From Bacteroidales bacterium (lineage in GTDB: Bacteria > Bacteroidota > Bacteroidia > Bacteroidales > Muribaculaceae): 54,667 nucleotides of DNA. Position numbers and translations under genes: made by a program. Below are positions 42,540-51,467 of this stretch, piece after piece. The DNA is taken from the NCBI GenBank assembly GCA_014800735.1, contig JAAVFP010000008.1:99071-153737 (forward strand), read 5' to 3'. The notes beneath the pieces are model-generated. The model had not been told where the DNA came from and did no database searches. It saw only the letters and a program-made list of their open reading frames with translations. How positions within the stretch are numbered: position 1 is the stretch's first letter; each line of letters starts with the position of its first letter.

Positions 42540-44093
42540 ATGAAGTTCTTGTTCAGGATATTTTCTGCGGCCGCTGTGGCCGCGTCCGTTCTGTGCGGCT
42601 GTCGCGGACCGCAGTCCGACACGCTTGTTATTCTCCACACCAACGACACCCACTCGCAGCTCCTGCCCGGTCGCGACGGCCTGGGCGGTGTGCAGCGTCG
42701 CAAAGCTGTGATTGACAGCATCCGCGCCGCCGAAAAGAACGTGCTGCTTGTTGATGCCGGCGACGTGGTGCAGGGCACACTCTTCTTCTATCTCTACGGC
42801 GGAAAAGTGGAGCAGGAGGTGCTCAACATCCTGGGCGTGGAGGAGCGCATTCTGGGTAATCACGAGTTCGACAATGGCGTGGACTCCCTGGCCGCTGTGC
42901 TGCGCCTGTCCGACTCCGAATTCCTTGCCACCAATTATAATCTTGACCGCACCCCCATGGCCGACCTCTTCCAGCCCTATGCAGTCAAGGAATACAGCGG
43001 TAAGAAAATCGGCATCATCGGCATCAACCTCAATCCGGATGGCATTGTGGCCAAAGGCAACTACGAGGGCGTGGAGTTCCTGCCCATAGTAGCCACAGCC
43101 AACCTCGCCGCCGAGAAACTGCGCCGTGAGCAGGGCGTGGACGCCGTGATTGCACTCACGCACATCGGCTATAACCCCTCAGGCCTCGAGGGCGACTCGG
43201 TGCTGGCCTGCAACTCGCGCGGTATCGACGTGATTATCGGCGGACACTCGCACGACGTGATTGACCCCGCTACCGCGAAGGGCGAACGCCGCTCGCGCAT
43301 GACCAACCTCGACGGCAAGCCCGTGCTGGTGGTGCAGACCGGCAAGGCAGGCCGCAATCTGGGCAAAATCGAACTTAATCTCGACAGCCTCGGCACGGCC
43401 TATCCCCAATACGAACTTATTCCGGTGGACGCCCGCTACGACGGCCGCACCGACGAGCGCCTGGCCCGCGTGCTGGCTCACTACTCCGCCGGTGTGGACT
43501 CGCTGATGACCGATTGGATCGGTACCACCGAGCGCGCCCTGCCGGCAAGCGACCCCGAGCTGCTCAACTTCTTTGCCGATTATGTGCTTGACCGCGCAGG
43601 CGAAATCAGCCCCGATGTTGACCTCTCCATCGTCAACAAGGGTGGCCTGCGAACCGACATTCCCGAGGGCCGTTTCTCCAAGGGCCACATCATCAATCTG
43701 CTGCCGTTCCGCAACTTCGTGCAGATTATTGACGTGAAGGGCGCTGACCTGGCCAGCGTGTTCGACGTTATGGCGATGACCGACGGCAACGGCGTTAGCC
43801 GCAACGTCAGCGCCAAGTACCGTGGCAACGGTGGTACGGCCGTGGCTACCAATGTGCTCATCAACGGCAAGCCCATTGACATGACAAAAACCTACCGCGT
43901 GGCCACCATCGATTATCTGGCCAACGGCGGCGACTATATGACCGGCCTGACCCGAGGCACGAAAGTAGGGCACAGCGACCGCCTGATTTATGATGACCTC
44001 ATCTACTACTTCACCGAGGGCAAAGGCAAGGACAAACCCCTGACCGGCGACCCCGCTCCCCGCTGGAGCGCCGCTTCCGAAAACGAAAAATAA
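42540..44093 (+). CDS. 5'-nucleotidase/metallophosphatase lipoprotein
   Basis: 517 residues. N-terminus MKFLFRIFSAAAVAASVLCGC with lipobox LCGC (Cys21). The metallophosphatase domain has LVILHTNDTHSQ, DAGDVVQG, LGNHEFDNG and VIIGGHSHDV; the C-terminal 5'-nucleotidase domain has DLSIVNKGGLRTDIPEG, NLLPFRNFV and YRVATIDYLANGGDYM. Both domains are in one chain, the UshA layout. It would release phosphate from nucleotides at the cell envelope. The GH3 fusion gene follows 27 bases later. Confidence 0.93.
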   Translation: MKFLFRIFSAAAVAASVLCGCRGPQSDTLVILHTNDTHSQLLPGRDGLGGVQRRKAVIDSIRAAEKNVLLVDAGDVVQGTLFFYLYGGKVEQEVLNILGVEERILGNHEFDNGVDSLAAVLRLSDSEFLATNYNLDRTPMADLFQPYAVKEYSGKKIGIIGINLNPDGIVAKGNYEGVEFLPIVATANLAAEKLRREQGVDAVIALTHIGYNPSGLEGDSVLACNSRGIDVIIGGHSHDVIDPATAKGERRSRMTNLDGKPVLVVQTGKAGRNLGKIELNLDSLGTAYPQYELIPVDARYDGRTDERLARVLAHYSAGVDSLMTDWIGTTERALPASDPELLNFFADYVLDRAGEISPDVDLSIVNKGGLRTDIPEGRFSKGHIINLLPFRNFVQIIDVKGADLASVFDVMAMTDGNGVSRNVSAKYRGNGGTAVATNVLINGKPIDMTKTYRVATIDYLANGGDYMTGLTRGTKVGHSDRLIYDDLIYYFTEGKGKDKPLTGDPAPRWSAASENEK

Positions 44094-44120
44094 AAACCAA
44101 TTATTTCCATACACTTAAAA

Positions 44121-47100
44121 ATGCACAGTTATCTGAAACGTGCGGCAGCTGCCGCACTGATTGTCGCAGCCGCGGCCAATGCGGCTGCCGTGGTGCCCAA
44201 TCTGGAGAAAGGGCAGAGTGAGGCCGCCGACCGCTGGGCCGATTCGGTCTACAACACTCTCACCGAACGCCAGCGGGCTGCCCAACTTGTGTTCGGCAAA
44301 ATCAATCCCAAACTCGGCGAAAAGTCGAAGGCCGCCTTGCGCACGCAGGTTGCAACCGATGGTGTGGGCGGTATGCTCTTCACCGAAGGCACCCTCGATG
44401 AGTATGCCGAAATGACCAACTACGCGCAGTCCATCGCCAAAGTACCCCTACTGATGACCTTCGACGGCGAGTGGGGCCTGGCCATGCGCATCAAGGAAGT
44501 GCCTGCTTTCCCCAAGAATATGGCTCTTGGCGCTATCGGCGATTACCGCCTGCTCTACGACTACGGCCGCGAAGTGGCCCGCCAGTGCCAGGTGATGGGT
44601 GTGCAGGTGAATTTCGCACCGGATGCCGACGTGAACACCAATCCCGCCAACCCCGTAATCGGCCAGCGCTCCTTCGGCTCCGACCCCGACCGTGCGGGCA
44701 AGGCTTCGGTGGCTTACTCCCTCGGCCTTGAGGACGGCGGCGTGCAGTCCGTGGCCAAGCATTTCCCCGGCCACGGCGACACCGATGTGGACTCGCACAA
44801 AGCACTCCCCACGGTGAACCACAGCCGTCAGATGCTTGAGAGCACCGACTTCGAACCCTTTCGCCAGTACATCGAGGCAGGCTGCTCCGGCATCATGGTT
44901 GGCCATATCGCTGTGCCGGCTCTCGACGCTTCCGGCACTCCTGCTTCGCTCTCGCCCATGATTACCGACAAGATTCTGCGCGACGACATGGGTTTCCAGG
45001 GTCTTATCTACACCGATGCCCTCGGCATGAAGGGTGCTGTTGACCCCAAGGGCCGCAACACCTCGGTGGCCGCTTTCCTGGCCGGAGCCGATGTGCTGCT
45101 CAACCCCCTCAACATTGCAAAGGACATCGACGCCCTTGTGGCTGCCGTGAAGGACGGTACCATTTCCAAGGCCGAGCTTGAACGCCGCTGCAAGAAGGTG
45201 CTTCGCTATAAGTTCTACCTCGGTCTCAACAAGCCCGCTAAGGTTGAAACTAATCCTGCCAAGCTGGCCGCCCTCATCAAGACACCCGAGGCCGACGCTC
45301 TCATCAAGAAGCTTGCAGCCGCATCAATCACGGTGCTCAAGAACAATAACAACATCCTGCCTGTGGGTAACCTGGCCGGCAAGAAAGTTTCGGTGGTAAA
45401 CATCGGTGCCAAGGCCGATAACGACTTCACCGCTACCATCCGCCACTATGCCCAGGCCAACGCCTACTTCACCATGGGCGAGACTTTCTCAGCTGCTTCG
45501 CTTGCCAAAATCAACGATGCCGACATGGTGATTGCCGCTGTCTACGACGACAAGGCCGCCACCCGCGAGGCCCTGGCTCAGTTGGCCAAATCATCGCCCA
45601 ACCTTGTTGGCGTGTTCATGGTCAATCCCTACAAGATGCAGAAGTTCTCGGCTTCAATTCCCGCCATGGCCGGTCTGGTGCTTGCCTACGATAATATTCC
45701 TGCCGCCCGCGTGAGCGCTGCCGAGGCTATCTTCGGCGGTATTGCAGTGTCGGGCAAACTCCCTGTGGCTCTCAAGGGCGTTGCCGAGCTGGGTGCCGGT
45801 TTCAGCTATCCCAAATCGCGCCTGGGCTTCACCTCGCCGGTGGCCGAAGGTTTTGCCGCATGGCTCCCCGACAGTATCGATGCCCTCGTGGCCAAAGGCC
45901 TCAAGACGGGTGCATTCCCCGGCTGCCAGGTGCTGGTGGCACGCAACGGCAACATCGTGTTCGACAAGGCCTACGGCAAAATCTCCGATCAGCCCAACGC
46001 TCCGAAAGTGACCTCGCAGACCCTCTACGACCTCGCTTCCGTGTCCAAGGCAACCGGCACACTGCCCGGTATCATGAAGGCCTACGACCTTGGTCTTATC
46101 AAGCTTGACGACCGTCTGGCCGACTGGCTGCCCGGTGTGACCGATTCGGCCAAGAAGGAAATTACCGTGCGCGAGCTCCTCTACCACGAAACCGGTATGC
46201 CCGCCGGCCTGAATATGTACGACGTGATGATTGACACCACCACCTACACCGGCAAACTCATCACTGCCAAGCCCGATGCCAAGCACTCCATCAAGATTCA
46301 GAAGAACGCCTACGGCAACAACACCGCCAAGATGCGCACCGACATCGCCTCGGACACCCGCAGCGAAAAGTTCCCCATCGAGGCTGCCAAGGGTGTGTTC
46401 ACCGGCAAGATTACTTACGACACCATCATGTCGCGCATCTACAACATCCCTCTGCGCAAGAACAAGAACTACAACTACTCCTGCCTCAACTTCTGCCTGC
46501 TGATGGACATTGAGCAGCATGCCACGGGCCGCGCTCACGATGAGTTCATGGGCACCGAGGTGTTCGGCCCGCTCGGCGCCTACACCGCCGGCTACCGCCC
46601 CATTGAGCATTTCCCCGCTTCGCAGATTGCAGTCACCGAGAACGACACCTTCCTGCGCCGTCAGACTCTCCACGGCTACACCCACGATGAACTCGCCAAT
46701 TTCTCGGGCGGTGTTCAGGGTAATGCCGGCCTCTTTGCCAATGCCGATGACGTGGCCAAAATCTGCCAGATGGTGCTCAACCGAGGCACCTACGGCGATG
46801 CCCGCATCATCTCGCCTGAAACTGCCGAGCTCTTCATCACCTCCAAGAGCCCCACGTGCCGCCGCGGTCTGGGCTACGATAAGCCCGACAAGGAGAACCC
46901 TGACAACTCGCCTACATGCGACCAGGCCAACGCCGAAGTTATCGGTCACCTCGGTTTCACCGGCACTGTGTTCTGGATGGACCCCAAGGAGGACATCATC
47001 TTTGTGTTCCTTACCAACCGCGTGAACCCCACCCGCGACACTCCTGCCTTCAACCGCCTCAATATCCGTCCGAAGCTTTTTGCAAAGGTCTACGACGCCC

Positions 47101-47123
47101 TCGAAGAAGGCAGCCAGGAATAA
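44121..47123 (+). CDS. GH3 beta-N-acetylglucosaminidase fused to a serine beta-lactamase-like domain
   Basis: 1000 residues. N-terminal signal peptide (about 1-23). GH3 domain about 35-385: KHFPGHGDTDVDSHKALP (about 213-230) is the NagZ Asp-His motif and IYTDALGMKGA (about 296) carries the nucleophile Asp. A GH3 C-terminal-like domain spans about 390-580. From about 595 comes a class C beta-lactamase/esterase domain with Ser640-Val-Ser-Lys643 (SxxK) and LLYHETGMP, and a final HLGFTGTVFWMDP. This suggests one exported enzyme that removes GlcNAc from muropeptides and hydrolyses an amide or ester. It ends inside a convergent overlap with the DUF6291-like gene. Confidence 0.92.
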   Translation: MHSYLKRAAAAALIVAAAANAAAVVPNLEKGQSEAADRWADSVYNTLTERQRAAQLVFGKINPKLGEKSKAALRTQVATDGVGGMLFTEGTLDEYAEMTNYAQSIAKVPLLMTFDGEWGLAMRIKEVPAFPKNMALGAIGDYRLLYDYGREVARQCQVMGVQVNFAPDADVNTNPANPVIGQRSFGSDPDRAGKASVAYSLGLEDGGVQSVAKHFPGHGDTDVDSHKALPTVNHSRQMLESTDFEPFRQYIEAGCSGIMVGHIAVPALDASGTPASLSPMITDKILRDDMGFQGLIYTDALGMKGAVDPKGRNTSVAAFLAGADVLLNPLNIAKDIDALVAAVKDGTISKAELERRCKKVLRYKFYLGLNKPAKVETNPAKLAALIKTPEADALIKKLAAASITVLKNNNNILPVGNLAGKKVSVVNIGAKADNDFTATIRHYAQANAYFTMGETFSAASLAKINDADMVIAAVYDDKAATREALAQLAKSSPNLVGVFMVNPYKMQKFSASIPAMAGLVLAYDNIPAARVSAAEAIFGGIAVSGKLPVALKGVAELGAGFSYPKSRLGFTSPVAEGFAAWLPDSIDALVAKGLKTGAFPGCQVLVARNGNIVFDKAYGKISDQPNAPKVTSQTLYDLASVSKATGTLPGIMKAYDLGLIKLDDRLADWLPGVTDSAKKEITVRELLYHETGMPAGLNMYDVMIDTTTYTGKLITAKPDAKHSIKIQKNAYGNNTAKMRTDIASDTRSEKFPIEAAKGVFTGKITYDTIMSRIYNIPLRKNKNYNYSCLNFCLLMDIEQHATGRAHDEFMGTEVFGPLGAYTAGYRPIEHFPASQIAVTENDTFLRRQTLHGYTHDELANFSGGVQGNAGLFANADDVAKICQMVLNRGTYGDARIISPETAELFITSKSPTCRRGLGYDKPDKENPDNSPTCDQANAEVIGHLGFTGTVFWMDPKEDIIFVFLTNRVNPTRDTPAFNRLNIRPKLFAKVYDALEEGSQE

Positions 47124-47491
47124 TCCACGCCAGCAGCGTTTTCACAACCCGCGACCACTCCGGCCGCGGGTTTTTCGTTACCCTCAGCGGTAGGAGGCAC
47201 TGCGTCCTCAGCCTTTTCCGGCTTTTCGTTCTCTTCCCTTTTCGCCCGTGCTTCGGCTTCAGCACGGCGTGCTTTGGCACGCGCACGGCTTTCGGCTGCC
47301 TTACGACGCTTCATGAGCGTGGGTAGGATGTAATTCACGAACACTTCGTTGGCGTAGTACGACAGCTCCATAGCGATGCCTGTGCGGCTGAAATGTGCTA
47401 TGGCCTGGAGCACTTCCACCTGCTCGTCCTCGGCCAGGCTATCCATACTTTCGAGCCACTCGTATCTGAAAGAAAAATTTTTCTGTGTCAT
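47090..47491 (-). CDS. DUF6291-like protein
   Basis: 133 residues from the ATG at 47491. NFSFRYEWLESMDSLAEDEQVEVLQAIAHF and YYANEVFVNYILPTLMKRRKAAE resemble the N-terminal domain found in phage/mobile-element proteins (DUF6291, recall). The middle is a strongly basic/Ala helix (RARAKARRAEAEARAK), the tail is low complexity. Its 3' end overlaps the GH3 fusion gene by 34 bases in the convergent direction, and the latter's terminator lies within this gene. An inverted-repeat relic sits in its leader. Function unknown; it may be a mobile-element remnant. Confidence 0.7.
   Translation of the reverse strand: MTQKNFSFRYEWLESMDSLAEDEQVEVLQAIAHFSRTGIAMELSYYANEVFVNYILPTLMKRRKAAESRARAKARRAEAEARAKREENEKPEKAEDAVPPTAEGNEKPAAGVVAGCENAAGVDYSWLPSSRAS
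47146..47175 (+). terminator. intrinsic terminator of the GH3 fusion gene, inside the opposite gene
   Basis: AACCCGCG (47146-47153) / CGCGGGTT (47165-47172) followed by a T-run on the plus strand. It lies within the DUF6291-like coding sequence. Confidence 0.75.
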
Positions 47492-47500
47492 ATCATAGTA

Positions 47501-47523
47501 TTTTAAAAGTAAACACACACTTA
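47501..47523. repeat. relic of a MITE-like end
   Basis: On the minus strand, bases 47523 to 47502 read CTAAG followed by TGTGTGTTTACTTTTAAA, which matches the left end of element B (25965-25987) at all but one base. No matching second end was found. It lies in the 5' leader of the DUF6291-like gene. Confidence 0.6.
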
Positions 47524-47532
47524 GTTTCCGAT

Positions 47533-47541
47533 GCAAAATTA
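47533..47541 (-). promoter_or_regulatory. -7 box for the DUF6291-like gene
   Basis: Minus strand reads TAATTTTGC. The transcript would start near 47528, so the inverted-repeat relic is in the leader RNA. Confidence 0.5.
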
Positions 47542-47739
47542 CAACCCAAAATCCCTTATCAGACTGAATATTTTGACCAACTGGAAAAAACTGTATGTCC
47601 GAATTGTGCGATTTAAAGCTATGAAATTGTATATGAGTATGTGATTTCCAGATAAATATAAAAAGTGGAAAAATATGGCTGAAATTTGCGCCTTGTTAAT
47701 TCTGAAAGCAAATCCACTCCAACTGCAATATCCGTCCGG

Positions 47740-47793
47740 AACTTAGACCCCGTTCCCCAACGTTAACAAATATTGGGGAACGGGGTCTAAGTT
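47740..47793. repeat. perfect 21-base inverted repeat, palindromic unit
   Basis: Arms AACTTAGACCCCGTTCCCCA plus A (47740-47760) and the complement (47773-47793) around a 12-base spacer. It lies 19 bases beyond the stop of the aspartic protease gene. No poly-T follows, so it is not a standard intrinsic terminator, though it may still act as one or as a REP-like unit. The rest of this 275-base AT-rich gap shows nothing further beyond the -7 box. Confidence 0.75.
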
Positions 47794-47811
47794 GTGCGGA
47801 AAGATGCGGAA

Positions 47812-49176
47812 TTACTTACCGTCAGAATTTCGGGGAGTGCCGGTTGTCAATACAAAATCAACAAAATTGAACCGGACATAAGAGAAAAGCATCAGAGTTC
47901 TCACACCTAACACTCCATCATATTCACTATCGAATCCTTCTTCCTTATCGATTCTTACGTCAATTTTGGGAATTTCAGCAGTGTGTCCGCCCAATGAAAC
48001 TTTCATATTAGGAATAATGTAGCGTTCATTAAATCTTACGCCCCCTATACCTGCCTGCTTAACGGTGTCCTTGATTCCGTTATCCAATACATACTGCTTA
48101 TTGTGTTCAAAAAACTCTTCGCTAATAGTTCCATAAGATGTATCACCGGAGTCAACAAGCATCAACAGCGGATAGTTGTGAATTTCACACTGAGTAAGCA
48201 AATTAACTTCACGCGATAAGCACATATTTGGCTTGGCATCTGTCCTAACAGGGATTAATGTTTCCTTTGCCGGAATTATCAAATCATTGGTGTTGAAATC
48301 AATGGTTATTTCTTTAAGTTTAAACATCAAATCATTTCCCAAAATCACCTTGATTGCGTCAGTATACTGGGCTGCCTCCTGATTAATGGAGGACAGAGAC
48401 ATAGAGACGACAGTAAAAGGAACATCCTTAACAGTAATATTTCCAAATTGAAGCTCCTTGGCGATAGCTAAATACCCGTCGCTGTTGCCTACGCCGGCCA
48501 CCGAAATCTTCGTACCCTCCATAGGTATCAGGCCATATTTTTCCGCCATTTCGGGAGTAATGATACTGGTTGTGCATCCGGTGTCAAAAATAATATCTGC
48601 CGGCATGCCGTTGAGCGTGCTCTCTCTAAGTTGCATCATAACCCCTCCCTTTTCCTTTGGACCCATGGGAACAATATCAAAAGGTACTCTTTCGATGCTA
48701 TCTCCTTTGAATTGAATCTGATAAGGATTGTAAGCAGCCAGGGCAGAATACCAGTTGGCCATAAAAGCAAGATTAGAAACCGAAGCAGAATCAAGATATT
48801 GACGGGTTTCATCCATAAGCTGATTCATCATCGTTGCAGCAAATTCATTCTGGCCGGCCCTGCTTAAGTCCTTACCGTAAGTTATAGCATAAGTAATGAA
48901 ATCATTCAGATCAAGATAGTCCGATTGAGTGTTGAAAAGTTCTTGAAATGCAGGGATTGATACATCCATACGATTTAACTGATGACCAAGAAAACAGCGG
49001 GACGATATTTCAAGATAAGGGTGAATTGAGTCTTTAGGCACTGATTTGTAGATTGAATCAAGGCCAAACCAATCCGAATTATTTATAGCATTGAGAATAT
49101 CGTCATTGATTGATTGCGAATAACCAATCAACGAAGTCATGCCGATAAAAGCAAATGAAAGAAATTTGCGTAACAT
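47812..49176 (-). CDS. exported retropepsin-like aspartic protease, double domain
   Basis: 454 residues with a signal peptide (MLRKFLSFAFIGMTSLIGYS). Residues about 20-165 are helical (TPR-like). Two aspartic-protease half-domains follow: Asp198-Thr-Gly in IIFDTGCTTSIIT and Asp342-Ser-Gly in LMLVDSGDTSYG, and DGVLGVRTLMLF ends the second. Paired halves suggest a single-chain active enzyme; such proteins occur in Bacteroidetes. The gene is visibly AT-richer than its neighbours, which fits acquisition. It is monocistronic, with its own promoter. Confidence 0.85.
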   Translation of the reverse strand: MLRKFLSFAFIGMTSLIGYSQSINDDILNAINNSDWFGLDSIYKSVPKDSIHPYLEISSRCFLGHQLNRMDVSIPAFQELFNTQSDYLDLNDFITYAITYGKDLSRAGQNEFAATMMNQLMDETRQYLDSASVSNLAFMANWYSALAAYNPYQIQFKGDSIERVPFDIVPMGPKEKGGVMMQLRESTLNGMPADIIFDTGCTTSIITPEMAEKYGLIPMEGTKISVAGVGNSDGYLAIAKELQFGNITVKDVPFTVVSMSLSSINQEAAQYTDAIKVILGNDLMFKLKEITIDFNTNDLIIPAKETLIPVRTDAKPNMCLSREVNLLTQCEIHNYPLLMLVDSGDTSYGTISEEFFEHNKQYVLDNGIKDTVKQAGIGGVRFNERYIIPNMKVSLGGHTAEIPKIDVRIDKEEGFDSEYDGVLGVRTLMLFSYVRFNFVDFVLTTGTPRNSDGK

Positions 49177-49199
49177 ATATATTATGCGTTATTTTTTGT

Positions 49200-49231
49200 G
49201 CAAAGTTAGAGATAACTTACGAACTTTCAAA
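49200..49231 (-). promoter_or_regulatory. promoter for the aspartic protease gene
   Basis: Minus strand: TTTG (49231 to 49228), 19 bases, TAACTTTGC (49208 to 49200). The leader is about 18 bases. Confidence 0.7.
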
Positions 49232-49254
49232 AAAACGTCAAGATCATTACACAA

Positions 49255-49284
49255 AACCCACGGCGCCGGGTGGGGCCGTGGGTT
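49255..49284 (-). terminator. intrinsic terminator of ferritin
   Basis: Arms AACCCACGGC (49255-49264) and GCCGTGGGTT (49275-49284), with TTTT on the minus strand after the stem. Confidence 0.8.
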
Positions 49285-49307
49285 GGATGGGGGAGGGTAT
49301 AGGTGGA

Positions 49308-49829
49308 TTAGTTGTTGCCGGCCAGAGGTGCGGGCACGGTGTAGGTGCGGGCGGCCAGTTCCTGGTCGAGCATATAGAGGGCCAGGCCGTTGTCGCCGAT
49401 GAGTTTCAGGCGGTCGATAAGGTTCTTGGCAGTTTCTTCTTCTTCAACCTGCTCGGCTACGAACCAGTCGAGTTTGCCGCGGGTAGCGTAGTCGTGCTCG
49501 GCCTCGGCCAGAGCGTAGAGGTTGTTGATGAGTGCGGTCACCTTTTCTTCGTGGGCCAGGGTGTCCTGGAATGCTGCCAGAGGGCTTGCCCACGAGGTGG
49601 GAACAGCGTCGATGGCCTTGAGTTCCACACGGCCGCCGCGGCTCAGCAGATAGTTGATGAAGATTTCGGCGTGGGCCTGCTCCTCTTTGAACTGGATGCG
49701 AAACCAGTTGGCGATGCCGGCATTGCCTTCGGCCTCGAAGTGCATGCCCATGGCCAGGTAGAGGTAGGCCGACCAGAATTCGGCGTTGATTTGCGCGTTG
49801 AGCGCGTCTTGAATTTTAGGACTAATCAT
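49308..49829 (-). CDS. ftnA: ferritin
   Basis: 173 residues, four-helix ferritin. Di-iron ferroxidase ligands are in place: Glu17 in AEFWSAYLYLAM, the KEEQAHAEIF helix with Glu and His, and Glu/Gln positions in WFVAEQVEEEE. It stores iron as a 24-mer in the cytoplasm and lowers Fenton damage. No heme-binding or Dps features. Confidence 0.95.
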   Translation of the reverse strand: MISPKIQDALNAQINAEFWSAYLYLAMGMHFEAEGNAGIANWFRIQFKEEQAHAEIFINYLLSRGGRVELKAIDAVPTSWASPLAAFQDTLAHEEKVTALINNLYALAEAEHDYATRGKLDWFVAEQVEEEETAKNLIDRLKLIGDNGLALYMLDQELAARTYTVPAPLAGNN

Positions 49830-49855
49830 AGTTTTATGAGAGTTAATGTGTTATG

Positions 49856-51463
49856 TTATTTTCTTACTGCGAGCATCAGCCTGTTGCGGAAATCGGCCGA
49901 ACGCTCCGTGAGAGGTTCGAAATTGAAATTGGTGTGTAGCCCGGTAGTGTCCGTATCAGCGGGCAAAACCACCAGCGTACCTTCGGGAAGATCGGTGAGG
50001 CGTGAACTGCTGTCGATGTGGCGCATCTTGTCGTTGAGATAAAAATCAAGCGAGTAGCAGCGGTAGAATTTGTCGCCGTTGGCGTAGCTGTAGACCGTTT
50101 CCGTTGGCGATTGCTCCAGGCGCGGCAGCAGTTTTTTGTCGCTGAGCGGATTGAGCACGGCCGGCATCACAGCCGAGGCGTAGGCCACCCATATCATCCA
50201 CACAATCACCATTGTGTGGCCCACAGGTGTGTGGCGGTTATACATCCACGCTATGCCCGTCAGGGCGCAGAGCGTCAGGGTGATGTAGCCCCACCAGGGC
50301 ATGGCACCGAGAGGGATGCGGGGGTCGCCCGAAAGGTACGCAACCAGGAAAACCACCGGAGCCACCACGGCAATCACGGCCATTATCCAAGAAAAAACAA
50401 CCGAGATGCGCTTGGAGTTCTCGTCGGCGAAAAGACAGGCGATTCCGTAGGTGATGAACGGATATGCCGGAAGAAGATAAACGCTGCGCTTGCTTTCGGG
50501 GATGCAGTAGAACAGCACTATCGTGGCCGCGATGGTGGCACAATAAAGGCCAGGGGTTTTGAGTGGTGCGCGGCGGTAGCGGCGGTAGGTGGCCGCACCC
50601 AGAAGGAGCATCACGGTCCAGGGCAGAAGGCCGGATATGAGGGTGACGAAGTTGTACCAGAAGGGCTGCACGTGGCTTTCGTAGGACATGGTGCCGAACA
50701 GGCGTCCGAGCACTTCCTCGTACATGAGGTCGGCAAACGGCTGGCCGCCTTGCTTCAGGGCTGCCCAGTACCACAGGCCGGGCAGGATGAGGGCACTCAC
50801 GGCGAGGCCGAGCATTTTCACCAGCGCCAGCCAGAAATTGTCGCGCCGCAACAGGCAGTAGATGCCGAAGGCGAAGCAGGGCAGCAGTGCTCCCACCGGG
50901 CCCTTGGTGAGCGTTGCGCAGCTGAGCATCAGCCACACGGCCAGCCACTTGAGGGGGCGGAAGCGCTCGCGGGTGCCGTTCTCGTGCAGGTTATACATTA
51001 CATACAGCGGGATGACCATGAGGGCCGTGAGCACCATGTCCAGGCGGCAGGCCATGCCGGCGCGGCACACTTCGAAGGAGCACATGGTGACAAAGGCGTA
51101 AATCATGGCGAAACGCAGACCGTTCAGCTTGCGGGCCCAGCTGTAGCCGGCCATAGTCATGGAAATCACGGCCAGGGCCGATGGCAGGCGGGCGATGTAC
51201 TCGTTCACATGGCCGCCGTTGAACATCTTGGCACAGATGGCAATCAGCCATGCCAGGAATGGCGGTTTGTAGGGGATGTCGCTGCCGTAGAACAGAGGCA
51301 GAATCCAGTTGTCGCTGTCAAGCAGAGCCACAGCAACGAGTGCTTCGCGAGGCTCGCCCTTGGAGTAGAAGAGCGTTTCGCCAAGCCAGGGCAGGAAAAG
51401 CAGGGAGGCAGCAAGGAATACTATAAACCCCGCGCCCGGGAGATATGGGTCTTTGTGTCGCAT
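49856..51463 (-). CDS. GT39/ArnT-like membrane glycosyltransferase
   Basis: 535 residues from the ATG at 51463; the frame is open to a TTG at 51484, but that overlaps the -7 box. About 11-12 membrane helices. The N-terminal periplasmic loop has GETLFYSKGEPREALVAVALL, with Glu before ArgGlu as in ArnT/PMT (E-RE motif), and PFLAWLIAI with the KPPF block. The C-terminal 120 residues are soluble and periplasmic. Such enzymes move a sugar from polyprenyl phosphate to lipid A or protein. Acceptor unknown. It follows ferritin's direction but has its own promoter. Confidence 0.85.
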   Translation of the reverse strand: MRHKDPYLPGAGFIVFLAASLLFLPWLGETLFYSKGEPREALVAVALLDSDNWILPLFYGSDIPYKPPFLAWLIAICAKMFNGGHVNEYIARLPSALAVISMTMAGYSWARKLNGLRFAMIYAFVTMCSFEVCRAGMACRLDMVLTALMVIPLYVMYNLHENGTRERFRPLKWLAVWLMLSCATLTKGPVGALLPCFAFGIYCLLRRDNFWLALVKMLGLAVSALILPGLWYWAALKQGGQPFADLMYEEVLGRLFGTMSYESHVQPFWYNFVTLISGLLPWTVMLLLGAATYRRYRRAPLKTPGLYCATIAATIVLFYCIPESKRSVYLLPAYPFITYGIACLFADENSKRISVVFSWIMAVIAVVAPVVFLVAYLSGDPRIPLGAMPWWGYITLTLCALTGIAWMYNRHTPVGHTMVIVWMIWVAYASAVMPAVLNPLSDKKLLPRLEQSPTETVYSYANGDKFYRCYSLDFYLNDKMRHIDSSSRLTDLPEGTLVVLPADTDTTGLHTNFNFEPLTERSADFRNRLMLAVRK

Positions 51464-51467
51464 CAGT

